From Planctomycetota bacterium (GTDB lineage: Bacteria; Planctomycetota; JAJSAM01; JAJVHW01): a stretch of 64,000 bases of DNA. Position numbers and translations under genes: made by a program. Where the stretch lies: NCBI GenBank assembly GCA_021776825.1, contig JAJFFG010000004.1:91279-155278 (forward strand), written 5' to 3'. Below the pieces are notes generated by a model. The model worked only from the letters and a program-made list of their open reading frames with translations. It searched no databases and was not told where the DNA came from. Below, piece after piece: positions 24,350 to 33,465 of this stretch (the stretch's first letter is position 1; each line of letters starts with the position of its first letter).

Positions 24350-25437
24350 GCGAACCCGTCGCACGCGTCGCGCTCAACGCCACCGCGTACGACGGACTGC
24401 CCTCCGGAGCCCGGAGACGCGCCGCGGGACTCGCCGCCGCGCTCGTCCGTGCCGGCGCGGACGTGATCGCCCTGACGCCGCGCCGCGGAACGCTGCGACC
24501 GGACGTCGAAGCGGAGAGCGAGGGGATGCTGGACGACGCTCTCTATCGCGAGATCGCGACGCCGCTCGACCCGGGGCGTCCGGTTCTCCGCGCGCTTGCA
24601 GCCGGTCGACAACTTTCGCGCTTTGTCCCGCTCGATGCCGATCTGTTCGTGACCGACTACTACCCCGTTCTCCGCGGGGTCACCACGGTCCTCACGGTCC
24701 ACGACCTGCGCTACTTGGCAGCGAGCGAGCACGAGCCACGGGCTCGGAGCGCGTGGTTTCGCGCCTTCTACCCTCGCCTGGCCCAGCGGGCGCCGCATGT
24801 GGTCGTGCCGTCACGATCTGTCGCCGCGGAGGCCGTCGCGCTGCTGGGTCTCGCCCCCGAGCGGCTCCACGTCATCCCCAACGGGCTCGGCCGCGCCTGG
24901 CGCGCCGCGCCGACGAGCCCCCTTCCGCCCGAGCATCTCCTCTTCCTCGGCACGGACGAGCGGCGTAAGGGGCTGCGTCCATTGCTCCGCGCTCTGGCCG
25001 AGGCGCCCAACGCACCGCCGCTCCTCGTTGCGGGCCGAGCCAGTCGCACGCTCTCGTTGGCGCTCGATGCGGCGCCGTCGCTGCGCGGCTCGGACCGCGT
25101 GCGGGCTGTCGGCGAGCCGAGCGACGAGACCCTCGTCGATCTGGTCCGCCGCTCGTACGCGCTCGTCCACCCGAGCCGCTACGAGGGGTTCGGGCTGCCG
25201 GTGATGGAGGCCCTGGCGGTCGGGGTGCCCGTTCTGGCGGTGCGACAGGCCGCGGTCGCTGAGGCCGCGTCGGAGGGAGCCGTCTGGCTCGATCCGGACG
25301 ACATGCCGGCGTGGAGTCGGGCTCTCGACGATCCAGCGACGATCGAAAGGCCGGTCTCCGACGAGACGATCGCCGCCGCGCGCGCTCGAAGCTGGGATGC
25401 CGCGGCGGCGGCGCTGCTCGCGCTCAGCCGGCGGTGA
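24346..25437 (+). CDS. Glycosyltransferase family 4, second of pair
   Basis: A 363-residue GT-B enzyme related to the preceding gene. It has V-T-D-Y-Y-P-V, V-L-T-V-H-D-L-R-Y in the N-terminal domain, a L-L-F-L-G-T-D-E-R-R-K-G-L nucleotide loop and the E-x7-E block S-R-Y-E-G-F-G-L-P-V-M-E-A-L (about residues 283-296). The ATG overlaps the previous stop (ATGA), so the two are translationally coupled and probably act in sequence on one glycan. No flippase, polymerase or acceptor-lipid enzyme is nearby. The 3' end overlaps the convergent FHA gene by 14 bp. Confidence 0.85.
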   Translation: MSEPVARVALNATAYDGLPSGARRRAAGLAAALVRAGADVIALTPRRGTLRPDVEAESEGMLDDALYREIATPLDPGRPVLRALAAGRQLSRFVPLDADLFVTDYYPVLRGVTTVLTVHDLRYLAASEHEPRARSAWFRAFYPRLAQRAPHVVVPSRSVAAEAVALLGLAPERLHVIPNGLGRAWRAAPTSPLPPEHLLFLGTDERRKGLRPLLRALAEAPNAPPLLVAGRASRTLSLALDAAPSLRGSDRVRAVGEPSDETLVDLVRRSYALVHPSRYEGFGLPVMEALAVGVPVLAVRQAAVAEAASEGAVWLDPDDMPAWSRALDDPATIERPVSDETIAAARARSWDAAAAALLALSRR

Positions 25438-26110
25438 CGCCCGTCAGCTTCAACATGCCCCAGACGAGCAGGGCCACGACACTGAGTCCGACGACCCAGA
25501 ACGCGAGCTGCATCAGACCGGAGTGCTGGCTCAGCTCGAGGTCGAAGATGCTCGCCTTCTTCTGGTCGACGCGGCTGAACTGCAACACGTCGTCGCGGAC
25601 CGAGATGCCCGCGTCGGGGCCCTTCGAGCGCTTGGACGCCGCAGACGCGGCTCGCGCCTGATCGAACGCCGCCTGCTTCTTCGCGCTGCTCGCTTTGGAG
25701 CCACCGCTGCGCTTCTGAGCTGGACGCTGCGCGGGCGGACGACCGGTGGAGACCGGCTCGACGACGTCGAGGCCGAGGTCGAGCTCGTCTTCGTCCTCGA
25801 TCTCGTCGGCTGCCGCCGGGGCACCCTCCCCGGCGTGGAACACCAGGACGGTCTGACCGATCTGGATCTTGTCGCCGTCCTTGAGGTCCTTGCGCTTGCT
25901 GGGCTGGCCATTGACCAGGATCCCGTTGCGCGAGCCCAGGTCCGTGACGACCCAGCGGCCGGCGGAGTACTGCACGCGGCAGTGCTCGCGGGAGGCCTTC
26001 GTGTCCGCGACGGGGACGTCGGCGGTCTCGCCGCGACCCAGTACCGCGGACTCCGCGACGTCGTAGCTCTTGCCGGCGTGCTTACCGGCCTGGATCTCGA
26101 GGCGTGCCAT
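25424..26110 (-). CDS. FHA-domain protein with C-terminal membrane anchor
   Basis: A 228-residue protein. Residues 1-95 are a forkhead-associated domain that binds phosphothreonine: V-L-G-R-G-E-T-A-D-V-P, S-R-E-H-C-R-V and L-G-S-R-N-G-I-L-V-N-G are all there. A charged Lys/Ala/Gln-rich linker (about residues 120-185) leads to one C-terminal transmembrane helix (L-A-F-W-V-V-G-L-S-V-V-A-L-L-V-W-G). It would present the FHA domain in the cytoplasm at the membrane as a reader of Ser/Thr kinase signalling. An AAGGAGG site precedes ATG 26110. No kinase is in the window. Confidence 0.88.
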   Translation of the reverse strand: MARLEIQAGKHAGKSYDVAESAVLGRGETADVPVADTKASREHCRVQYSAGRWVVTDLGSRNGILVNGQPSKRKDLKDGDKIQIGQTVLVFHAGEGAPAAADEIEDEDELDLGLDVVEPVSTGRPPAQRPAQKRSGGSKASSAKKQAAFDQARAASAASKRSKGPDAGISVRDDVLQFSRVDQKKASIFDLELSQHSGLMQLAFWVVGLSVVALLVWGMLKLTGVTAG

Positions 26111-26437
26111 CCCGTTCCTCCTTCTCCGCGTCGCGGAGCCCGAACAGGATAGCGAAGCGTGGGCGCGCGACGAACGGAGACGTTCCGCCGGGCAACGCAT
26201 TCCGCCGCCGACTCGCGATCACCGCTCGGCATCGATCCCCCTCTCGATGTCGGTTCACCACGGCGATACGGCGGCACGGCGGAGCACGGCGAACACCTGG
26301 TCGGTCAGGGCAGTCGTCTCGCGCGCGGCGCCTCCGCGAGCCCGGTCACACTGCTCCGACGGAACCCCTCGGGCGAGGAACGCGCCGTCGCCACGCAACC
26401 TGCGACCCGCGCACGCGATCCGGGCTACCCTTCCCTC
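26111..26437. other. 327-bp intergenic region, nothing recognised
   Basis: Divergent space between the FHA gene and the pseudouridine synthase. I see no small gene, tRNA or obvious hairpin; CGGCG-rich short repeats (26270-26290) are the only feature. It should hold both promoters. Confidence 0.4.
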
Positions 26438-27433
26438 GTGCGGACGATCGAGATCGCGCGGGACGACGCTGGCCAGCGTGTGGATCGGTTCCTGCGGAAG
26501 TACCTGGCCTCGGCCACGCTCGGGCACGTCTTCAAACTGCTGCGCACCAAGCAGGTCCGCGTGAACGGCCGCCGGGCCCGGCCCGAGCAGCGCCTCGTGG
26601 AGGGCGACGAGGTCGAGTTCCGACTTCCGGACGAGCGACTCTCCGAGATGGCGCAGAAGCGCGCCGGAGCGCGTTCGGCCCCCGCGACACGCAGTCTCGA
26701 GGCGTTGTCGATCCTCCATCGCGACGAGCACGTACTCGCCGTGGACAAGCCACCCATGCTGCTCGTGCAGGCGGGGGAGCGGCCCGACGAGCCGACGCTC
26801 GATCGGTTGGTCCTCGATCTGGTCGGCGAGGGGGAGGCCCTCACGTTCCGGCCGTCGCTGGCGCATCGGCTCGATCGCGGGACGAGCGGCGTGGTGCTGC
26901 TCGGACTCTCGGCGCCCGGGCTTCGTGGACTCACGGCCGCGTTTCGCGAGCGGCGCGTCACGAAGCGCTACCTCGCTCTCGTCCACGGGAGGCCCAAGGA
27001 GTCGGCGTTCCGTGTCGACCTGCCGCTGCAGCGGACGGATACGGAGGATCGTCGCGGGGCGCGCGTGCGCGTCTCGCACGGGCCCGACGCGCAGTCGGCC
27101 TCGACCGAGATGCGCGTGGTGGCCACGAGTCCTGACGGCCAGCTGACCCTCATCGAGGCGCGTCCGATGACGGGCCGCACCCACCAGATCCGGGTGCACC
27201 TGCGTGCGTCGGGACTTCCGATCGTGGGCGATCCGGCCTACGGCGACCCCGAACGCGTGCGACAGATCCGCGGCTCCGCGGGACTGTGGCGCACGTTCCT
27301 GCACGCGTGGCGCATCGAACTGGTGCACCCGGTCTCGGGAGAACCGCTCGTCGTCGAGTCGCCTCTGCCGAGCGATCTGCGCCGCACGCTGCAGATGGCG
27401 GAGATCGCGTTCGAGCCGGGAGCGGAGCGATGA
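26438..27433 (+). CDS. RluA-family pseudouridine synthase
   Basis: A 331-residue RNA-modifying enzyme. An N-terminal S4 RNA-binding domain (R-V-D-R-F-L-R-K-Y-L, then Q-V-R-V-N-G-R-R, about residues 14-62) precedes the catalytic domain. That domain carries the family block H143-R-L-D146-R-G-T-S-G-V, in which Asp146 is the nucleophile, and the late R-P-x-T-G-R-T-H-Q-I-R-V-H motif. The layout matches RluC/RluD, which modify 23S rRNA, though the target position cannot be read. I chose GTG 26438 because the S4 domain begins there. It is coupled to the GNAT gene by an ATGA overlap. Confidence 0.88.
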   Translation: MRTIEIARDDAGQRVDRFLRKYLASATLGHVFKLLRTKQVRVNGRRARPEQRLVEGDEVEFRLPDERLSEMAQKRAGARSAPATRSLEALSILHRDEHVLAVDKPPMLLVQAGERPDEPTLDRLVLDLVGEGEALTFRPSLAHRLDRGTSGVVLLGLSAPGLRGLTAAFRERRVTKRYLALVHGRPKESAFRVDLPLQRTDTEDRRGARVRVSHGPDAQSASTEMRVVATSPDGQLTLIEARPMTGRTHQIRVHLRASGLPIVGDPAYGDPERVRQIRGSAGLWRTFLHAWRIELVHPVSGEPLVVESPLPSDLRRTLQMAEIAFEPGAER

Positions 27434-28242
27434 CGCGCAGCGTGCGCGTGCTGGGCCACCGCGAGCGTGAGGCGCTCGAGACGCTGCTCCTGGCAGGCGG
27501 CACCGCTGACACGTGGATGCGGCACGCCCTCGCAACTGGCGGAACGGCCTCGTTCGTCGGGGTCTTCGACGGCGCGCAGCTGATCGGGGCCGCGATCGCC
27601 CGCAAAGGTGCGATCTCCGCGTCTTCGCTCACGGGCACGGAGGCGGCCGAGGCCATGGTGCCCGCGCTGCGTGCGCTCGGGCCGTGGTTCAGCGTCGTCG
27701 GCCCCGTGCGGCCGTGCACGGCGATCATCCGCGCCCTGGCACCGCGGGGGGTGTTCCGCGTGGATCGCGAGCAGATCCTGATGGCTGTGGAGAGTGCGGC
27801 CGACCTGCTCCCGGGAACGGGGCGGTTGCGCCAGGCGCGGGCCGATGACGTCCCGCAACTCGCGCCGCTTGTCGCTCGCTACCGCCGCGAGGACGGCCTG
27901 ACGCTCCCGGACGAGGACCAGGGCCGCTGGATCCGGACGCACGTGACCGAGCGCGTCGGTGAGGGTGCGATCTACGTCGTCGACGACGACGGCGAGCTCG
28001 TCTTCACCGGGGCGTTCAACTTCCGAGGACGATCGGGCTCCGGACTCGGGGGCATCTTCACCGTCCCGGATCGCCGCGGCGAGGGCATCGGAGCTCGCGG
28101 AACGTCCGATCTCTGTCGCCTGGCGCTCACCGACGGACCGCTCACCACGCTGCATGTCGATGCGCGCAACGAGGCTGCTCTGCGTTGCTATGAGCGAGCC
28201 GGCCTACGCCGCGTCGGTCGCTTTCGCCTCACGTTCCGGTAG
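27430..28242 (+). CDS. GNAT acetyltransferase with N-terminal extension
   Basis: A 270-residue protein. The C-terminal ~140 residues are a GNAT domain (V-P-D-R-R-G-E-G-I-G-A-R-G-T, the acetyl-CoA loop, then L-H-V-D-A-R-N-E-A-A-L-R-C-Y-E-R-A-G-L). The N-terminal ~120 residues look like a second, degenerate GNAT half, as in DUF4081-type proteins (F-V-G-V-F-D-G-A-Q-L-I-G-A-A). ATG 27430 overlaps the stop of the pseudouridine synthase. The substrate is unknown; the coupling could reflect a ribosome-related role, but that is conjecture. Confidence 0.8.
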   Translation: MTRSVRVLGHREREALETLLLAGGTADTWMRHALATGGTASFVGVFDGAQLIGAAIARKGAISASSLTGTEAAEAMVPALRALGPWFSVVGPVRPCTAIIRALAPRGVFRVDREQILMAVESAADLLPGTGRLRQARADDVPQLAPLVARYRREDGLTLPDEDQGRWIRTHVTERVGEGAIYVVDDDGELVFTGAFNFRGRSGSGLGGIFTVPDRRGEGIGARGTSDLCRLALTDGPLTTLHVDARNEAALRCYERAGLRRVGRFRLTFR

Positions 28243-28431
28243 CGCTCCGGTACCGCGCGGTAACGCAAGCGCCCTCCGTGGGCTCTGCGAGCGGGTGGAA
28301 CGCACGTTGCGTTCGAGAGAGTGGGCCCCCTTGAACGCAGGTGGAAGTCCCGTGCCGGCACACTGACTCGCGCGCCGCCGGGCGGGATGCCTGCGGGGGG
28401 CCCATTCCCATTCCCGGTGTACCCTCGCGCG

Positions 28432-29829
28432 GTGCGTCGCCTCCTCGGCTCGATCGACCCGCTGCGGATCGCGCTCGGACTGCTTGCGGTCGGGGCCGCC
28501 TCGTCGTGCTCCGGCGCCATCGGAACGGCTGGTCCCTACGACGTCGTGCTCGTCACGATCGACACGACGCGCGCCGATCACCTCTCGCTCTACGGCTACC
28601 ACCGTCCGACGAGCCCGGCCATCGATGCGCTCGCTGCCCAGGGCGCCGTCTGCCTCGATGCCTGGTCGCAGGCGCCGAACACGTGCCCGTCGATCACGTC
28701 GGCGCTCACGTCGCGTCGCGCGCCGATCACACTCGTCCGCGGCAACCCGGAGCACCTGGATGCCGGTGTTCCGACGATCGGGCGCGTTGCCGGCGAGGCC
28801 GGCTGGCGCACGGGAGCGTTCGTGTCGTCGGCGCTGCTCTGGAAGAAGGAGACGAGCCTCCACCCGGGGTTCGACGTCTACGACGACACGATGACGGACC
28901 CCTGCTGGGGGCACGAGAACGCGCAGCGCGTGGCGCGAAAGACGATCGACGCCGCGCTGGCTTGGCGGGCCCAGGACGACGGCCGTCCGTCGTTCACGTG
29001 GATCCATCTCTACGATCCGCACGGCCCCTACAGCGCTCCCGAGCCGACGCCCGACCTCGACGCCAGCGAGCCGCTGCTCCCGCCCAGCGTCGATCTCGCG
29101 ACGTGGCGCGGAGCGAAGCGCATCCCGAAGTATCTCCGCGTTCCGGGGCTCGTGACTCCGGCGGACTTCGCCGACGCGTACGACCGCGAGATCCGGTACG
29201 CCGACGACCAACTCGGACGCCTGTTCGACACGCTTGATCTGTCCCGCACCGTCGTCGCGATCCACGCTGACCACGGCGAGGCGCTCGGCGAGGACGCCTA
29301 CTGGTTTCGTCACGGCAACCTGCTCCACGATCCGGCGCTGCGTATCCCCATGGTGATCGTCGGGCCTGGCGTACCCGCCGGGCGTCGCGTCGCGTCGCGC
29401 GTTCGCAATCTCGATCTGGCGCCCACCGTGGCCGCGCTGGCAGGTCTCCCGCCGATACCGGACGCCGAGGGACGCGACCTGTCGTCCCTGCTCGCCGATC
29501 CCGACGAGGAGCCCGCACCGGTGGCGTTCGTCGCCGAGGGCCGACGACGCGAGATCGTGAAGGACGACACGGGGATCGACGTGCGCTGGAAGTTGCGCTA
29601 CGTGGACTCCGCGGGCATCGACGTCCTGTGGTGGCCCGCCGTCGACGAACGCCGCGTCGCCGCTGGGACGCCACGCGACGTCGTCACGGCGATGGACTCG
29701 ATGTGGCGCTGGCTGAAGGCACCGAAAGCCGACGATGGGCCGGATGCGGTCGACCCCGACACGGAGGCCGCGCTGCGAGGTCTCGGATACACCGCGCCGT
29801 CCGAGACGACGACGCCGACTCCCCGATGA
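28432..29829 (+). CDS. Sulfatase-fold lipoprotein, atypical active site
   Basis: A 465-residue alkaline-phosphatase-superfamily protein with a lipoprotein signal (L-A-V-G-A-A-S-S-C, Cys26), so it is probably anchored facing the periplasm. V-T-I-D-T-T-R-A-D-H-L-S-L-Y-G-Y gives the first metal Asp, and H-A-D-H-G-E-A-L-G-E the second metal site. At the nucleophile position true sulfatases have C/S-x-P-x-R; here the aligned segment is N-T-C-P-S-I-T-S-A-L. That puts Thr in place of the formylglycine residue and Ile in place of Arg, so it may be a phosphodiesterase or transferase relative. Start is GTG 28432. Its TGA overlaps the ATG of a small frame. Confidence 0.75.
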   Translation: MRRLLGSIDPLRIALGLLAVGAASSCSGAIGTAGPYDVVLVTIDTTRADHLSLYGYHRPTSPAIDALAAQGAVCLDAWSQAPNTCPSITSALTSRRAPITLVRGNPEHLDAGVPTIGRVAGEAGWRTGAFVSSALLWKKETSLHPGFDVYDDTMTDPCWGHENAQRVARKTIDAALAWRAQDDGRPSFTWIHLYDPHGPYSAPEPTPDLDASEPLLPPSVDLATWRGAKRIPKYLRVPGLVTPADFADAYDREIRYADDQLGRLFDTLDLSRTVVAIHADHGEALGEDAYWFRHGNLLHDPALRIPMVIVGPGVPAGRRVASRVRNLDLAPTVAALAGLPPIPDAEGRDLSSLLADPDEEPAPVAFVAEGRRREIVKDDTGIDVRWKLRYVDSAGIDVLWWPAVDERRVAAGTPRDVVTAMDSMWRWLKAPKADDGPDAVDPDTEAALRGLGYTAPSETTTPTPR

Positions 29830-29948
29830 GCCGGTCGCGCGATGACCTGGCCCCGGATGACCTGGCCCCGATGGACCCGACGGGGAACTGGCCCAACCTG
29901 CTGTCGAGGCCTCGTCGGCCTACCCGTGGCTCATCGCAGCGTTCGTGA
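29826..29948 (+). CDS. Small coupled frame; downstream frame encodes a CcmD-like helix
   Basis: ATG 29826 overlaps the sulfatase stop (ATGA), giving a 40-residue frame with a tandem D-D-L-A-P duplication from a 15-bp DNA repeat. From about 29900 the next frame encodes A-Y-P-W-L-I-A-A-F-V-T-W-C-V-Y-V-G-L-G-R-P-A-R-R. That is one transmembrane helix followed by Arg, as in CcmD-type cytochrome c maturation peptides. A single-base frameshift near CTGCTGTCGAGG would join the two. It may be a small membrane protein with a frameshift, or chance. Confidence 0.3.
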   Translation: MSRSRDDLAPDDLAPMDPTGNWPNLLSRPRRPTRGSSQRS

Positions 29949-29997
29949 CGTGGTGCGTCTACGTGGGGCTGGGACGCCCTGCGCGGCGGGTGGACGG

Positions 29998-30501
29998 CTA
30001 CTTCTTCGGCTTCGCCGAGATGACGTGCTGGAACGCGAGCACGAGCAAGTTCGCGCCGGCGAGCACCATCATCGAGTTCCACGGAGTAGGGCCCTTGTCC
30101 GAGCGCATCTTCAGCGCGGCTCGCGCCGAGTTCTGAGCTTCGACGTCGGCCATCGATGCCGTGTCGCCCCAGTTCACGCCGCCGTCGCGGAACGCGTAGA
30201 GGATCACGAGCAGCGCGATCGCGCAGAGCCCGGTGCGGGCCCACGCGCCCTTCTTGACGGCATCGTTGCGGATGTACGGAGCGAGGACTGCGCAGATCAG
30301 CGCGGTCACGGCGAGCACGCGCGCCGGCGTGCCCATCACCTCGATGACGCGGCCCGCTAGACGCGCAGCACCTTCGATCGAGAGCTGCTCGGGAAGCAGG
30401 TCGGGGCACGTGAGCCACGTGAGCATCGCGCCCACGCCGAACAGCGCTGCGATCGAGAGGACGTGTAGGCCCTCGAAGAGCCCGCCGAGAAATCGGTTCA
30501 T
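29998..30501 (-). CDS. Four-helix membrane protein, DUF4149-like
   Basis: A 167-residue integral membrane protein with four predicted helices: about residues 11-32 ([19 protein letters not shown]), 60-78, 87-104 and 141-158. A polar segment lies before the last. The layout recalls DUF4149 proteins of unknown function. Its ATG overlaps the folE stop (30498-30501), so it is translated with GTP cyclohydrolase, but no functional link is obvious. Length and hydrophobicity support a real gene. Confidence 0.6.
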   Translation of the reverse strand: MNRFLGGLFEGLHVLSIAALFGVGAMLTWLTCPDLLPEQLSIEGAARLAGRVIEVMGTPARVLAVTALICAVLAPYIRNDAVKKGAWARTGLCAIALLVILYAFRDGGVNWGDTASMADVEAQNSARAALKMRSDKGPTPWNSMMVLAGANLLVLAFQHVISAKPKK

Positions 30502-31055
30502 CTGACGAAGTCCAGGAACTCCATGCGGGTCCTCGCGTCCTTCCGGAACGTGCCGAGCATGCAGCTCGTCACGGCCTTCGAGTTCTGCTTTTGTACGCCG
30601 CGCATCATCATGCAGAGGTGCTGGGCCTCGACGACCACGCCGACGCCCCGTGGCTTCAGAAGCGTTTCGAGCGCCTGCGCGATCTGGGTCGTCAGCCGCT
30701 CCTGCACCTGAAGCCGTCTGGAGTACATATCGACCAGGCGGGGGATCTTGGACAGCCCGACGATCTTGCCGCGCGGCAGGTACCCGACGTGGGCCTTGCC
30801 GAAGAACGGCACCATGTGGTGTTCGCAGAGGCTGTAGAGCTCGATGTCCTTCACGACGACCATCTCGTCGGTGGCGTCGCTGAAGACCGCGGCGTTCAGC
30901 ACGTCGCCGGGCTCCTGGCCGTAGCCGTTCGTGAAGAACCGCATCGCCTTCGCGACGCGTTCGGGCGTCTTCACCAGACCCTCGCGCGCAGGATCCTCCC
31001 CGAGCTCCGAGAGCATCTTCGAGACGAGGGGCGCGATGGGGTCGGTGTCAGACAT
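30498..31055 (-). CDS. folE: GTP cyclohydrolase I
   Basis: A 185-residue homodecameric-type enzyme that makes dihydroneopterin triphosphate from GTP, the first step of folate synthesis. Zinc ligands are in place: Cys77 and His80 in [12 protein letters not shown], and Cys148 in [12 protein letters not shown]. The substrate-binding [13 protein letters not shown] and Q-E-R-L-T-T-Q-I-A segments are canonical. It is the type IA enzyme. It overlaps the downstream membrane gene by 4 bp; repeat family A copy 4 lies just upstream. Confidence 0.97.
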   Translation of the reverse strand: MSDTDPIAPLVSKMLSELGEDPAREGLVKTPERVAKAMRFFTNGYGQEPGDVLNAAVFSDATDEMVVVKDIELYSLCEHHMVPFFGKAHVGYLPRGKIVGLSKIPRLVDMYSRRLQVQERLTTQIAQALETLLKPRGVGVVVEAQHLCMMMRGVQKQNSKAVTSCMLGTFRKDARTRMEFLDFVR

Positions 31056-31123
31056 CCCGGCAACCTACCTGCGCCCCTCTGTCGCGCCACGCTTCGACGC
31101 TCGGCCACTCTCGCCCGCTCTCG

Positions 31124-31359
31124 CCCACATCGTTCACGAGGTCGCCACGCCTGACGCACCCGAGCACGCGATCTCCCGCACCGGCGCCGCTTCACAACTG
31201 GATCGAAGGTGCGTGCGCGTCTCCGGCACGAGATCTCACGCACTCGAGCCCGTCAGGGCGCGGTGCGACGTGCGTCCCCGGCACGCACCGCCGTAGATCC
31301 CTCGCCGCTCCACGCCCTCGCCGCGTTCTCGCGACGCCCTCGTGAACGATCCGGGCTAG
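31124..31359. repeat. Repeat family A, copy 4
   Basis: Left end CCCACATCGTTCACGAGG, right end CCCTCGTGAACGATCCGGG-CTAG. It shares GAGCACGCGATCTCCCGC and ACGAGATCTCACGCACTCG with copy 3. It lies between divergent folE and the RNase gene, ending 12 bp before the RNase ATG, so it must include that gene's upstream signals. Confidence 0.85.
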
Positions 31360-31371
31360 GCTCTCGCGCCG

Positions 31372-33441
31372 ATGCCACACGACGTGATTGCGTTCCCCCG
31401 TCGCCAGGGGGTGTTCCTGGCCGCCGTGCTGGGAGAGGAGTCGCGTTCGGGCCGCTCGGCGCTGCTGTCCGTCGAGGCCGAGGACGGCAAGCGCTTCGGG
31501 TTTCCGGTGGACGGGATCATCGCGCGCGTCTCGCGCGACGACGGTCCGCAGCCCGACGAGAAGCCCCGCGAGTGGCTGCGGCGGTTGCGGTCCGGGCTGA
31601 CGCCCTTCTCCGGCTGGGCAGCGCTCCATGGCCGACTGGAGGACGGAGCGCTCCTCGACGTCGCGTTGCTCACCGAGGCCGCAGAACTGTCCTCGCCCGA
31701 CGGCCTGCTCGAGGTCGCGCTCGGCACCGGCGATGCTGCGCCGTGGTTCCGCCGGGAGCCCGGCGGCTGGCGTGTCGTGCCGATCCAGGACGCGCTGAAG
31801 GCGCTGCTCCAGCACAACCAAGCGCGCTGGGTGGCAGCCGGCGAGGAGGCGGTGCTCACGTGGTGGCGAGCGGGAGGCGCGATGCCGCCCGAGTGGGAAG
31901 CCGGTCCGGTCTCAACTGCCGCGATGCGCCTCGAGCAGGCGAGCTGGATCAGCGAGCCCGACTACGAGCCCGACGTCCCGACGGCTGCGGCGTTCGCGCT
32001 CTCCACTGTCGTGGACGCGGCGCTGCGCGGCCAGGGCGCCGACTACCCCATCGGCGCGGACCTTCCCCGCCGCATGGGGCTCGCGGACGACTTCGATCGA
32101 CTCTTCGAGGCGCTGGTCGAGCGCGGCGCACTCGCCGCAGACGCCGATCCCGCGCGTCATCGCGCCGATCTGCACCTCCGCCTCGGTTGGGATGACGTGG
32201 CGCTGCCCGAGATCGAGGCGCTCGCCGCGACGCCCGTGGACAGCGCCGGACGCGAGGACCTCACCGGCCTGTTTACCGTGGCGGTCGACGACGACGACAC
32301 GCGCGAGGTCGACGACGCCGTCTCTCTGCGACGCAACGGCGATGCGATCGAACTGTTTGTACACATTGCCGACGTCGCGTCGGCCGTACCGAAGGACAGC
32401 GCGCTCGACCTCTCCGTTCGAGCGCGGGCGGCGTCGCTCTATCTCCCCGGCGACTCCGAGCTCATGTTCCCGGCACCGCTCGTCGTGGATCGGCTCTCGC
32501 TCACCGAGGGAGCCGGACGAGCCGCCCTGACCGCCGTGTTCCGCATCGGCGCCGACGGCATGCTCGACCTCGTCCGTTTCGTGCGTTCCCTGGTGAGTCT
32601 CGACCGCCGCGTGGACTACCCGGGGACTCGTGACGTGGCGGCGCTGGCGGCGTCCGCAGCGGACGGCCAGGTGCTGGTCGACGTCGCGCGCGCGCTGCTC
32701 GAGCGTCGGCTGGCCGCCGGCGCGCGGGTCCTGCGGGTTCCGGGCTTCAAGGTCACGGCGACGCCCGACGGACCGCAGCTCGGGACGCGTCTCCAGGACA
32801 CTCCCGGTGACCTCGTCGTGAGCGAGACCATGGTGCTCACGAACACCGCGGCGGCGGAGCGGATGGCGGCGGCGGGCGCGCCCGCGCTCTACCGGGCGCA
32901 GGGTTCGGGCATCCCCGGCGGACGGGCCCTCCCGGCAGAGGACGATCCGCTCTACGCGCTGCTCGTGCGCCGGACGTTCGCGCCGACCGAGGTCAGGACC
33001 GAGCCGCGTCCGCACGCCGGGATCGGTGCGGAGGCCTACGCCCAGTGCACGTCGCCCATGCGGCGCTACGCGGACCTCGTCAATCAGCGTCAACTGCTGG
33101 CCGTCGTCGATGGCACGACCCCGCCGCATGATGGCGAGGAGTTGACGGCGCTCGGCCCCGCGCTCCTCGAACGCGAGCGTCGTGTGCGCCGCGCGTCCGA
33201 CGGCCGGACGCAGCGCATCGTCGCGGGTGTGTTCCAGGAGCGTGTGGGGCAGACGTTGCGCGGCATCCTGTCGCGCATGCCGAAGCGCGGGCTCGGTTCC
33301 GTCTGGGTCCCCGAACTCTGTCGCGAGCTCCCGCTGCGCGCGCAGAAGGGTTGGCGCGGACCGCCGGTGGGAACCGAGACGGACTGGCGCATCTCCGCGG
33401 TGGCTCCGCTCCGTGGCCGCGTCGAGCTGGCTCCCGCGTAG
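31372..33441 (+). CDS. RNase II/R-family 3'-5' exoribonuclease
   Basis: A 689-residue exoribonuclease. The RNB catalytic domain covers about residues 290-590, with the acidic metal cluster V-D-D-D-D-T-R-E-V-D-D-A-V near residues 303-315, then V-H-I-A-D-V-A and R-A-A-S-L-Y-L-P. The late C-T-S-P-M-R-R-Y-A-D-L-V-N-Q-R is a family hallmark. The N-terminal 290 residues differ from the classic double cold-shock domains and look like a winged-helix extension, as in shorter bacterial RNase II-like enzymes. No clear S1 domain follows. It probably degrades structured or damaged RNA in the cytoplasm. Its start codon lies just outside repeat A copy 4. Confidence 0.88.
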   Translation: MPHDVIAFPRRQGVFLAAVLGEESRSGRSALLSVEAEDGKRFGFPVDGIIARVSRDDGPQPDEKPREWLRRLRSGLTPFSGWAALHGRLEDGALLDVALLTEAAELSSPDGLLEVALGTGDAAPWFRREPGGWRVVPIQDALKALLQHNQARWVAAGEEAVLTWWRAGGAMPPEWEAGPVSTAAMRLEQASWISEPDYEPDVPTAAAFALSTVVDAALRGQGADYPIGADLPRRMGLADDFDRLFEALVERGALAADADPARHRADLHLRLGWDDVALPEIEALAATPVDSAGREDLTGLFTVAVDDDDTREVDDAVSLRRNGDAIELFVHIADVASAVPKDSALDLSVRARAASLYLPGDSELMFPAPLVVDRLSLTEGAGRAALTAVFRIGADGMLDLVRFVRSLVSLDRRVDYPGTRDVAALAASAADGQVLVDVARALLERRLAAGARVLRVPGFKVTATPDGPQLGTRLQDTPGDLVVSETMVLTNTAAAERMAAAGAPALYRAQGSGIPGGRALPAEDDPLYALLVRRTFAPTEVRTEPRPHAGIGAEAYAQCTSPMRRYADLVNQRQLLAVVDGTTPPHDGEELTALGPALLERERRVRRASDGRTQRIVAGVFQERVGQTLRGILSRMPKRGLGSVWVPELCRELPLRAQKGWRGPPVGTETDWRISAVAPLRGRVELAPA

Positions 33442-33465
33442 CCTCCGCGGATGTAGACTGCGCGC

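Noticed and set aside
29826..29990. A third selenocysteine UGA
   Set aside because: The frame after the TGA at 29946 is Trp/Arg-rich non-protein sequence with no SECIS-like hairpin, and a frameshift explains the pattern better.
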